This document shows positions 1-11,700 of a DNA stretch of 64,000 nt, piece by piece. The DNA comes from Zantedeschia hybrid cultivar. Its lineage: Eukaryota > Streptophyta > Magnoliopsida > Alismatales > Araceae. A model generated the notes under the pieces. It had not been told where the DNA came from and searched no databases. It saw nothing but the letters and a program-made list of their open reading frames with translations. The first letter of the stretch is position 1. Every line of letters starts with the position of its first letter. Location: the NCBI GenBank assembly GCA_030544215.1, contig JARZZO010000011.1, forward strand, positions 14,494,001-14,558,000, read 5' to 3'. The translations under genes and the position numbers were made by a program.

Positions 1-378
1 TGCCCAAATGTTCATATGGTTCAGGTACATGTTGGGATCCAGGAGTATCAAAAAAAAATTCTTAACTTAGAGGAACTTGATCCTAATACTCTGTCATTTT
101 AGACATTAAAATGGAAACAAATTTTAAATCAAAACATTTGATCACCACACTAGAAAATCTTCAATAATGCCAAATGTGTTACCAATAAAAATACGGGTTT
201 TGGATATTCTTCCTGTACCCGATTTCGGAAAACTTTCTGTAGAAACTTCTGATCCCTGTAATTAGTTTGTACCATATTTCGTATTTTATTACTTTAAGTA
301 TATTTTTTATTTTTTTTACTTTATTTTATATTATATTACTTAAAAAATTAATACCATAAGTTATTATGACATATTTTT
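1..378. other. AT-rich intergenic sequence, no gene seen
   Basis: No open frame with recognisable content and no clear repeat boundary. The stretch is AT-rich and runs up to the putative hAT-like element that begins at 379. Confidence 0.5.
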
Positions 379-837
379 TAGGACTGTAACTTGGGTCAAG
401 TTCGGTCGAGTTGAGGTCAACCTTAACTCAATTCTACTTAACCTCACCAACCTTAACCCAACCCAACTCATGTAACCCAACCTTCATCAGGTTGGATCAG
501 GTTGGGTTGAGTTATTTCTTTGACATTTCATAATTTTAGCATTATTTTCTCGCTATCAGTGTTCTATGTACAAAGATATAAATGAATTTAACTATCTACC
601 TTAACGAAGTAATAAAAAAAGAAGATACAAACATAATTACATGAATACAATTTAAGAATATCTTTACTCATATTGTAAACTAATTTTTTCAATGATATAA
701 AGTTAAAATAGAATATATTCTAGTGATCTAAATTATCATTATATATATTAATATCGGGTTCAAGTTAGGTCGGGTTGGCCGACCTTCAATCCAACCCAAT
801 CCATCTAAAGGTTGACCCATCCAAAATTGTAGCCTTA
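379..837. mobile_element. Non-autonomous hAT-like element (about 459 bp)
   Basis: The left end reads TAGGACTGTAACTTGGGTCA and the reverse complement of the right end reads TAAGGCTACAATTTTGGATG, forming imperfect terminal inverted repeats. The flanking 8-mers ATATTTTT (371-378) and ATAATTTT (838-845) agree at 7 of 8 positions, as expected for a hAT 8-bp target duplication, but both are AT-rich so this is weak support. The interior has reiterated GGGTTGGGTC / GACCCAACC words near both ends and an AT-rich centre, with no coding capacity. Family assignment is inferred from end structure only. Confidence 0.45.
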
Positions 838-1913
838 ATAATTTTAGTTTTTTTTGTGACTATAATATAGCATGATGTTAATTTTAGACAATCTGAGAAA
901 ATAAAATTTAAAATATTATATATCATTAATGAATTCGGATTAAGCCCAATTCAACTCAAATTAAATGTGTTAAATTTAAATTAAGTTGGATTGAGTTTGG
1001 GTCAATCTAATTTAAATTTGGGTGGTCCACTTTACCTTCGACCTAATCTAACTCACTCAACTTGAATCCTTTTATTATGTGAATTAGATTGTACCGAACC
1101 AAAATGAGCGTATGACATGATTGCTGTTGAGACCCGCTAGCACCGACTCGTCCAGATCGGACGATATGTCCCTGTACTCGTCCATCCAAGCCGACCCCGC
1201 TAATGTTGCCCAATAAGTAATACTTAATGCATCTCGGGATGCAATCATTTTTCTATTTTTCGAAATTCTTTTAAGATTTCTCTCGTTCTGATTATAGATC
1301 TGTACAATTTAATCTTTGATCGAACAACGTAAAAAAATTGAAAATTAAACCACAATAAATAGTAAAATAATACCTCAAAAAACTTTTTACTGTTTATTGT
1401 AGCTTATTTTATTTGTTTTTTTTTTTAATTTTTTGTATCGTCCAAGTGAAGATCGAATTATACGGACATGGAAAATATGGTGAGATTGACTATTAAAAAA
1501 ATTTAAAAATATACAAAAAATAGCTGCAGCTCAGCTAGTATTACGTTGCTTAATCCCCATAATTAGGATCAAGGACGTGGGAATTTGAATCAGATGAACT
1601 TGTTTGAAATCCGACCGGATCTATGCCGATCCGTCAATCCATTAATTAAAGCAACAATCGTAAGTTTACAGATATGACGGAATATTTATAAACATATGAT
1701 TCATACATATAATAGAACATTTGCAAATAATTCATACAATAGAATATTTAGATAATGAATTATTTGTCTGATTTTTTAGAGATAAAAACTCCACTATTAG
1801 GTGTGGAAGAGGCACAAAATTTTGGTGTAAAATTATAATCTTATCATATTCATTTTTAATACTTTTTAAAGATAAGGATAAAGGTGCGCGTATACGAGTA
1901 AGGATGCTAAGGT
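838..1913. other. AT-rich intergenic sequence
   Basis: No gene recognised. Positions 940-1090 contain words of the AACCCAA / TTGGGT type like those in the 379-837 element, so another old copy of a related small element may lie here, but no terminal repeats could be fixed. From 1120 to 1900 nothing is recognisable. Confidence 0.4.
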
Positions 1914-2234
1914 TGTTGAAGTTATTGGACCATCCAACTCAAAACCTTAAAACTATTAGTGGAGTAGGCACCTTCTATTAAATATTTTTTGGTTTTGTCC
2001 TTTTTCCGATGTAGGACTATTCTAACACGCTCCCTCACGTGCAGATCAATTTTAAACTCTGTCACGTGGACCACAAATACTGGGTGCGTGGCTCGGTTCG
2101 TAACCATAAGCTCTGATACCATGTTGAAGTTATTAGGCCATCCAATTCAAAACCTTAAGACTGTGAGTGAAATAGGTACCTTCTATTAAATACTTTTTGA
2201 TTTTGTCATTTTTCCGATGTAAGACTATTTTAAC
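1914..2234 (-). mobile_element. TRIM/SMART-type miniature LTR retrotransposon
   Basis: Two direct repeats of 114 and 113 bp (1914-2027 and 2122-2234) both begin TGTTGAAG and end TAACA on the plus strand, enclosing only 94 bp. Read on the minus strand the LTRs run TGTTA...AACA. The base right after the minus-strand 5' LTR starts TGGTATCAGAGC (plus-strand positions 2110-2121), the classical primer-binding site complementary to plant initiator-Met tRNA. A purine-rich stretch precedes the other LTR. Flanks AAGGT (1909-1913) and AAAGT (2235-2239) match 4 of 5, consistent with a 5-bp target duplication. There is no coding region, so it must have moved with enzymes of another element. Each LTR has a motif close to the snRNA upstream sequence element (see findings). 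Confidence 0.88.
2110..2121 (-). other. Primer-binding site of the TRIM (initiator Met-tRNA)
   Basis: On the minus strand this is TGGTATCAGAGC, directly abutting the LTR that ends at 2122. It is the standard primer site of many plant LTR retrotransposons, and it fixes the orientation of the element. Confidence 0.88.
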
Positions 2235-2734
2235 AAAAGTAACTAAAAACTTGATTATTCAACCGATTATTAGTTTATATGTCTTAAATCAACATGCATA
2301 GCAGATAAAGTAATAGATACTTTTTTTCCTTACCGAATACATATGGTACGCTAGAAATTTAATTATCTAATTAATGGATTATTAACTTGTAGACAGTTAA
2401 TGGATAGCCTTTCTAAATGGACGGTATAACAGATAAGGTCACAGATCTATCTTAGATCTACAAATCGGGGGCATTTGTATCCTTATAGTAAAGATAAAAA
2501 TAAGGTAAAGGATAATTTTTTTCATTTAAAAGACAAAGATCAGGACAGATCTACTTCCTCATTGTTAAAAGTAACCTGTTTGCATGGCAAGGACGTGGGG
2601 TTGGAGGAGCACCTGAGAACCTAGTCAATTCAACATGGAGGGATAAAAACCCGGTGCTCCTCAAAAGTAGCCGTTGAGCACGGCAGTCAGGCCCAGCCAT
2701 CCAACACCTCATCTGATGATGCCTTCTCTCCCCC

Positions 2735-2798
2735 TTATTTATCTCCAACTCCTTCTCTCCCTGGCAAGGCTACTGAGAAGGGAGAAGAGGGACGTACG
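2735..2798 (+). promoter_or_regulatory. Putative TATA box and 5' leader of the subtilase gene
   Basis: TTATTTAT at 2735-2742 lies about 57 bp upstream of the ATG at 2799, leaving room for a pyrimidine-rich start region and a leader of about 30 nt. No other TATA-like word is closer. The flank 2235-2734 has no recognised gene. The assignment rests on position and sequence only. Confidence 0.3.
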
Positions 2799-5700
2799 AT
2801 GGGGACTACCAGGCTGCTTCCTCTTGCCATCACTCTCTTGCTCTTCTCATTGTTGCATGCATCTGCCTTCGCTGATAAAAAGGCAAGCTCCAATGTGTTT
2901 TATTTATTTATCCTTTATTTTTTTCTCTCATATTTGAAGAGTTCATAAGTTTTTAGATTCATGCATACGTTATAATGCGACAAGGACAGTGCGACTCAAA
3001 CAGAAGCTTTTAAATCGCCAAAAAAGGGGATTTTTGCATATATGCTCTGAGAAATTAACGCATTTGTATCTATAACCCCAATTCTCATGTATTGCATGAA
3101 ATAATTAATCATGAAAACCTCAGAAACGTTGTGGCTCTGTCTCTCCTTCAAAATGTTGTTAACTCCAAATACATCATAAAGATTTCATAAATTCCAATAA
3201 AGCAATGGGCATATATGCAAAATTTTGATAAATTTAAGAGTAAACATATTCTGTTGGAATTAACAACATTACGACGGAAGGGGACAATTACAACGTTTAT
3301 GAAATTTTTAAGAGCATTTCATACAATATATGGAAGTTGGAGGTACATATACAAATATATTAAATTTTAAGGATCATCCTAAGTATCAGAAAAGAAGATT
3401 TGTTTTTGTTTTTTTTGGGTTTCAAGAACGTCTAGCCAGGGAGAGAGAATGGAGTTACAAGGAGGAACTCTGGATTCACTTTCTTTCAGAAAAGAAACGA
3501 GTGTAAATGATAACTGACGTTTTCTTTAATGCATGCATGACAGTCCTACGTTGTATACCTCGGAGGGCATTCTCATGGCAGCCAGGCTTCTTTGGAAGAT
3601 TACCAAAGAGCAACAGATAACCACTACACGATCCTGGAGTCCTTCCTGGGAAGGTAAAGATATATTTGCTGTGTACTAGCTATATTTCACGTCTATGGCT
3701 TCCAATATATATTTGCTGTTTGAAAAATCTGAAGCAAGGAGAAGGCCCAAGATGCAATCATCTACTCATACACAAAGAGCATCAATGGCTTTGCTGCACA
3801 TCTAGATGAGGACCAGGTCAAGGAAATCTCAAGTAAGAGGGATTTTAATTCTCGAATTAACAAGCTTGTTTTCTCGTTTGATGATAAGTTGATCGATTGC
3901 ATCTCTTCTATAATTATTTGTTCTTAATGATCACATCTGTTTTGGCAGAGACCCCCGGAGTTATATCTGTGTTTCCCAACACTCTAAGGAAGCTGCACAC
4001 AACCAAGTCATGGGACTTCATGGGGTTGGAACACAATGGGATAGTCCCCAGGGGATCAATTTGGAAGAAAGCAAGATATGGGGAAGATGTCATCATTGCA
4101 AATATTGACACTGGTTATCTCTGAGCTTAATTCTCTTGATCTCCTCATCACCTACACTGATTTCCCTTTCATTAGATGGGGTTTCATCTCTCACTGTGCT
4201 TCATTTCTTTTATTAGTGTTCATCCCCATGGGTTCTTCTTGGATTATGTAGGTGTGTGGCCAGAGTCTAAGAGCTTCAATGACCTAGGCATGGGGCCTGT
4301 CCCTGCAAGGTGGAAGGGGTATTGTGAGAAGGTGGCCAACCCCAAGCACATGGTCCACTGTAATAGGTTTGTACATGTTTCTCCCCTCAGTACTGCTTGT
4401 AAAAGTTCAGAACAGTGTGCCTTAAAAAAATGTTGGAAGGGCCTTATTCCATGGTGGCTAACATACTCTTTTGTCTTTTCAACTTGCTATGACAGACTTT
4501 ATGATGTTGAACAAATTTTATGCCAAATGCAAGTCAGCATTTAGCAGGATAATCAACTGGGAGTTCCATTTATAATTGTGTGATAATTTTTGATTTTGTG
4601 GAAAAACTAAACTATTTGGCACCAAGAATTTTTGTAAAATGATTTTTGTTTTTCATTTTTCTTACGTCTAACCTAAATGAGAATTATGAACTACTCAAAA
4701 AGTATTGTTTTTCATGTGAACTTTGATATGCATGGTGTAGCCAAATTAAGTTCACCTCTACTGATCAACTTGTCGTTCCATAATTGAGAAATTTGTGATG
4801 CTGCCAATACCACACTAATTCAAATATTACTTATGGTTCATGTGATATGCTATCTAAATGTGGACATCCTTTTCTCAAGAACCTTTTGTTCAATTGCCAA
4901 TATTTTTTTCCTCCTTTGCTTGCATGCTCGTTTTTGCTCACATGGCATGTCGCACGAGTGGGGGAAAAAAAAAGATCATATGGATGGGAAAGTTGCCCTT
5001 GAACACCATTAAGAATCAAAAAGACAAAAAACTCTTCCAGTCGGAACAGGCATCTTAATTTAAATATCCTATCTTCATGTAGTGATATCAAATTTGGTGT
5101 CCATTTGGGTGTCTCTAAATAATTGTCCAGACAGATGTATAGTTTTCCGAATATCTAAAACTCGATTGAAATGTCATAATAAATCTACTGTGTGTGGTTC
5201 AAATGTCATATTCTATGAGACATAAAATATGATGTTTTACAACATTTTAAAATTTTACATTGAACAAAATTGACTTCAAATTAAGTAGAATACAAGTAGT
5301 ACAAAAAGGTAGAGTAGGTGGTCTCAATCTATCGATGAGAGACCAAAAGGGAGGGAAAAAAAGGACTTGCTCATCGGGTCCAAATGAAATGTCATTATAT
5401 ATGGATTAATATCCTTTATGTCATATATATTAAAATAAAATTAGATGATCAAGACGGACTACTATCTTAGTCACCAACATGCTCCCATCGGCTGAAGGTT
5501 GGAAGTATTCGACTATGTTGACTGAACGGATCCAGCCATGCTTCAACCAATGAAAGTCTTAGTAATTGAAATAGCAATACATCTTTGTTACTAATTAACT
5601 TAATCTGATAATCTCTAATCTAATAGTAAATTGAATTAAAATGAAATCAGATTTAAATGATTAGGCTCAATGACCATTTCTGCCACAAAGTCTTATAGGG

Positions 5701-8700
5701 TGTTTAATTGGGAGTTTTTTTTTTCTCTCGAAGCTATTTAATTTGTACTAAAAAATTATGTCATTAAATTTTTTATCTTAATTTTAAAATTACTTCACTT
5801 TAAGTCTTCTATTGTTTGGTAAACTTGTTACTATTTTCAAGAGAGGTCTTCCATGAGGAAAGCACCCGTCCCCTCCTCCAAGAGAGAAAGCACAAGTAGA
5901 GAACGCTAGCTGAAAACAGGTAGGCTCTGGCCATAAAAATCTCACTAGGAAGGATGCCCCTTCATCACTTCTAACATGCCATGGCACCTTGGGCTCTCTA
6001 TTGGCCTGGCCCTGTGCACTGGAGAGCCATAGATGTAAATGGATCCAATTCAGTGCATATTTAAAGTAAGATCTATGACTATTCATTATGCTATCACTTT
6101 AGAATACTCTCTACTAACTGACCAATACATTAATAATCAGTCAGATAATCATATAATTCAAAAACTATATATATATATATTAAATTATTGGTTATGTATA
6201 TCAGTTTAAAAGAATTATCGATTAGCTGACCTTTAAGCGTCACTTTGATTGGAGAATAGGAGAAGAATAAAGTCTTTTATTCTTAGAAAAAGATTAATTC
6301 TAAATTGTCAGTCGGAATGAGTTATATCGCGTCAAAATTACTTATATAGAGAATAAGTCATTTCACTCTAAACCAAAAAATTATTTATTCTTCTTATTCT
6401 GTCAGTGGGCCTCACAAAACTATCAACTCAAAACACCACTGGGATTAAACTAATAATTGATGGAGTAATTGGGTTATCCGTTATCATTGAGCATCCTACG
6501 CTGCTAATGTGGGGCCCACAGTTTTTGAAATGGTCTCCAACGGTCAGTGGCATTTTGTGTAATTTGCAGGAAACTGATCGGGGCGCGGCACTTCAGCCGG
6601 GGGCGCCCGCCGACCGACCGGTTCGACGCCGCCCGCGACCTCGACGGCCATGGCACCCACACCCTCTCCACCGCCGCCGGCCGCCCCGTCCCCGGCGCCA
6701 ACCTCTTCGGCGTCGCCAACGGCACCGCCAAGGGCGGCTCCCCCGCGGCCCGCGTCGCCGCCTACAAGGTCTGCACTGCCTTCGGCTGCTACGACGCCGA
6801 CATCCTCGCGGCCTTCGACGCCGCCATCGCCGACGGCGTCGACGTCCTCTCCGTCTCCCTCGGCGGCGCCTCCAACGACTTCTTCGTCAACTCCATCGCC
6901 ATCGGCTCCTTCCACGCCGTCGCCCGCGGCATCCCCGTCGTCTGCTCCGCCGGCAACGACGGCCCCATGCCCCTCACCGTCAGCAACGTCGCCCCCTGGA
7001 TCCTCACCGTTGCCGCCGGATCCGCCGGCCGCGAGTTCGTCTCCCGCGTCGCCCTCGGCAACCGCCGCCACGTCGAGGTTAGGGTTTCTGTTCCCTCGCC
7101 TCCCATTTCCGGATCGGTCGCGCGAGTTGGACCGGTTTTTGCCGATACCTGAGTCAAATTCGGCATCTCATTAGTTATTTTTATTAAGATTCTCAAGAAG
7201 AAGTCAGTTTATGATTATTATTATTTTTGAAAAAAAAAAGACAGAACAGGTATTTAGATGTTTGTGAGCCGGCGTTGATCCGATCAGGATCGAAATGGCT
7301 CGGCTTTTCGGGGGATTCCGAGTGGATCCGAGTTCTTTATATTACCAATATTGCTCTGATGTTGGATTTCTGGTGCCAGGGATTGAGTCTTGCCTCAAAA
7401 CGTCTGCCTGCCAAGAAGTTCTATCCGATGATCGATGCCGGAAAAGCCAAGTCGAGGAGTGCGACTGTCGATGAGGCGTAAGAACTTGTGCTACAATTTC
7501 GTAGTTATGATAAACGATAGGTTGACATCTACTTAAACGCTTCGGACTTATGATTCTGTGGAGATTTCTTTCAATAACAGTAAATTATATGCTACATTGG
7601 TGATGAGTGATTACCATGATAATGGGAAAGATAAAATGTTCAGTGAAATTTCCCCGTCAACATCCGGATAGTGAGGGATGTCTGAGGACCTCTCTATATG
7701 ATACAATTTCTAAGAACTTGTGATCACCATCAGGAAAAATCATCATTCATCCCTTAACTAATTACTGATCCCCTATCTATCAATTTCTTAAACTGGTTTT
7801 AAATGCAGAGACCTACATGGCTTTCTAACTGATGGATGTACTCTTTTGCCAAATGTGGCTTTAAAGGCCTTGCATTTATAACCTTAGATTTCAAAACTGG
7901 ATATGTTAAAAGGTACAGCTTATCTAAAGGTGCTTGAATTTTCAGGGAGTTGTGTTACACTGGATCCCTTGCCCCTAAGAAGGTGAAGGGAAAGATAGTC
8001 GTTTGCCTTCGAGGTGACACAAGTAGAATAGAGAAGGCTCAGGAAGTCGCTAGGGCTGGTGGCGTTGGAATGATCCTTGCGAATACTGATGATTTTGGAG
8101 CTGATCTCATTGCAGATGCTTATATGTTTCCTGCTGTGCATGTCAGTAATGCCGCTGCTACTGTTATCTTTTCATACCTCAATTCTACCAAGTAAGGTGC
8201 CTATTTTTGTTTCAGTACTGCATTTTATTCATGCTTTGGGCATTAATGATAGTAAAAATCTTTTTTTTTTAAATGCCTGTTAAAGTTAATGTTTTATCAA
8301 ATTGATAAGTTATATAGCTGATTCTTAACTTCTCAAAGAATCCTCCATCCATAATTGCAAGTGACAGATTTTTAGTCTTTTCAGTCATATAGTTGCTAGT
8401 TGCATAGGAGCAAGTGAGAACATCGAGAAACAAAACCATCTGATTTGATCCGTTCCCATTTTTTTCTGAAATAAGTGGACCATACCACCAATTTTTATGA
8501 AATAATAAATAGAGCAAGTACAATCATGGGAATAGAGGAGAGATTCCTCTACAACACGAGTAAACTCAATGCAAGAGAGTCATTGTAAGTTTTTTATCTC
8601 TCTCTTCCAACAATTGTGGAGAGTGAATCTACTCCAAGAATGGAGAAAAGTGAAGCCATATTTTCAACGTAGATTTTACTTCACTTGAAGATGCTATCGT

Positions 8701-11700
8701 TCTGGTCCCCACCTCTGCCCATATGCCCCAGAAGATTGCATGAGAAATAATGAACAGAAGGTTGCTTCTAGCACACTTTCCAAACTTTAGGTTCAAGTTT
8801 CTAAAGTGGATCTCTTGAGTCGATGTAAAGCTACCCTGGAAGTTTGAGTCATGAATCAAACATTCGCCACATTTCTAGGCCCATTATGCAAGTAACTAAG
8901 TGATCCATATCTTCATTTTCAGCTGCACAGAATGGGGAAAGTACATCACCAGTCCTATAGGCTTTAGTAATCACCCTCCTTTTGAACACAAGCCACATGA
9001 AAGCTTTAACCTTTGAAGTTGATTTAACCTTCCATACTTCCTCAAATTTTGATTGGATGGAGGAGTACCTCAATGAGGTTTCAAAAGGATTTTATAGTGA
9101 ATACCCTGTTGTCTTTACCCCTGATAATTCTATTCTTGCTACAAGTGTCAAACTGCATTTCTACTAACAACTAAAGGTGTTAGGTATTCATCTGTTTTAT
9201 CTTCCTTTAACCCTCTTCTAGGAGTAATATCATTGAATATTGCTGCATTGCACTTGATAGAAAACTTTGAGATGGATGGAATCTCAAAGAATGTTGTGTT
9301 GTTTTCCCCTTGGATCATGCCTCAGAACCTTAATCTACAGCAACTTGTGGGCCACCAGTGTACAAGTTTTATGGTTTTCATTTTTATCACTTAAAATCAT
9401 TTCCCACCATTTTATCATTGTTTTCATTGCAGCTGCCACTAAAAACTCTTTCCCCAAGTACCTTACTTAGCAGCTAGTTGAAGCAGGAGAAGAAATGAAT
9501 ACTCCTACATTACTTGAAAGAAAGGATAGATAAAAGAGAATAATAGGCAAAATAAGAAATGAAAGATATGGTAGTCATAAACAAACATTCTAATTATAAC
9601 TTTGAAAGATAAACTGTGATATGAAAGAATATGATTGGAGAATGAGTGTTCTGGTCGATGAGAGTTCCAACCAGATTATATTAGTCCTAGGAGTACGTGA
9701 CAGATTATGTCAATCTGATGCAGGATGATGTCTACTACTCTACTTTTCTCATTAAATGAAGAAATATGATTGAAGAAATAGGAGTATGTGACAGATTACA
9801 AGATTCATTTCTTTATATGTAGCATAATAACTTAGAAATAATCAATAGCAATTAAAGATAACTTGATTTGAAGAACCTCTCTAACCAATAGGAGGAAATA
9901 AAGTTACCAAACACATTTATATTCTTTTGATCCTAAAAAGAAACGAGTAGAGCTCCACTTCTAGTAGAAACTAAGAATTCAAAACCTTTCTAAATTGGCT
10001 CTAACATATCCATGACTGCAATTTCCACCCAGATGTACACTCAAGATGATGAGATCGTTGGCAGTCTGTGAGAAAAGTCAGAGTAGTATGAATACATGAT
10101 CTTGTTAATGTGTTGGGCAACATGGAGTGAAAGAAACACTAGGTATTCGGGGTTATCCATATTGAGGAACACAAAGTGCCAAGAACAGCACTCCATAAAT
10201 GAATCAGTCAAGCATGTTTGAGGAAACTGAACAAGAAGGAATGTTCATTCCACCGGGGCTTGTTTCTTCATCCTTTTGCTGGGTTGGAGGAACTGGATCA
10301 TTTATTTGACAAGATAGAATTTCATAGGACTTGTTCTGTTGATTTCCTTTTGCTGCTGGTGTGCATTTTTCCTAGCCTTTAAATGGATATTTGTGGTTAT
10401 TTTCTTTATAGACATTCTTCACTTTTTCCTTTTAGTACATTGTAAAAAAAATGAAACTGTAGCTCCAACCTCAAGGCTTAAAATAGCTAGACCACCCCCC
10501 CCCCCCGGTGGGGAAAAATTGGACAGAGGACTGGAAAAAAGGACATGAGACAATATAGGCAATCTAGAGAGAATGGATAATCGAGAGTTAACTGAGGAGG
10601 GCAGGAAAGGAAACCCAGAAAAAACTCAAGATAAAATTATTCCAAGAGTGCAATGTGTTGATTAGGTTTTAGAGGAAGAGATTAGAGGGAGACAATGATC
10701 CACAATGCTTCTAGATTCAACTCTATGTCTGTTTCCACACAAAAGTGTGTTCTCTAAATCAACATGAGCTTCTAAAAGCAATTGAAGCAGTTTCACATAC
10801 TCCTCTATCTCAATACCCTTGAGACCTGCACTGAGAAATGGACACCATTCAATGTTGCTGCCTTCTAACGATAGCAGTCCTTGACCATGTGAGCCAATAA
10901 AAGAGGGTCAACAAATTTATTTTCTAATGAGAATTTTCGAGTCCATGAGTCTTTACAAAAGAAAGTATTAGGTCCATTCATTACACAAAGCTTCTCCTAT
11001 TTTGCTCTGCTTTCTTCCCAACCCCAGAAGGCATATAGAATGCCGCTATATAGTGTTGTGGACTGCCTACATTACCCTACCTCCCAATTACAGGTTTCTT
11101 GCCTTCCATATAGCATGTTTTTTTCCCACATGAACAAGGGATTCCCATTTGGAAGATACCAAATGCATATAATACAGAGGCAGTCCTAAATACTTAACTG
11201 GAAAGGTTTTGGCTCCCTTCTAACATGTTGCTTACTTAGCTTTGTTGGCCTGTTCCATCCAAGACTATCTCCCTTCTTCCTCCTACATTATTGTGGTGGA
11301 TTTCCTTTTCTTTGTTTGGCCATTCTTTTATATGTTGTGCTCATTATCATAGTAAAGAAAAAGTTTTGGCTCAGCTATGCTAGCTCACAGTGTTATTTGG
11401 TTCGGTCCATGTTTACCAATTAAATATTAAAAAGAAATATTATTTGATTTATTTTTCAAACTTAATTTTGTTTTGTTCTGGTTATACTAATGGAGACTAA
11501 TCATCTATCTTTTTGTCAGGTCACCTATAGGTCATATTGGCCGGCCAAAAGCAGTCTATGGTTTGAAACCAGCACCATTTGTAGCCCCATTTTCATCAAG
11601 AGGGCCAAACTTCATCACCCCACAGATCCTGAAGGTTTCCAGCTTCTTCACCGTTTTTATTACATGCTATAATTTTATTAGTTTCATAGTTGACATGACT

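Noticed and set aside
6405..7196. Long open frames of 135-225 aa on other phases and the opposite strand over 6.4-7.2 kb
   Set aside because: They are Arg/Pro- or Gly/Asp/Val-rich shadows created by the GC-rich subtilase exon 6; only the frame containing GHGTHT and SAGNDGP joins the neighbouring exons.
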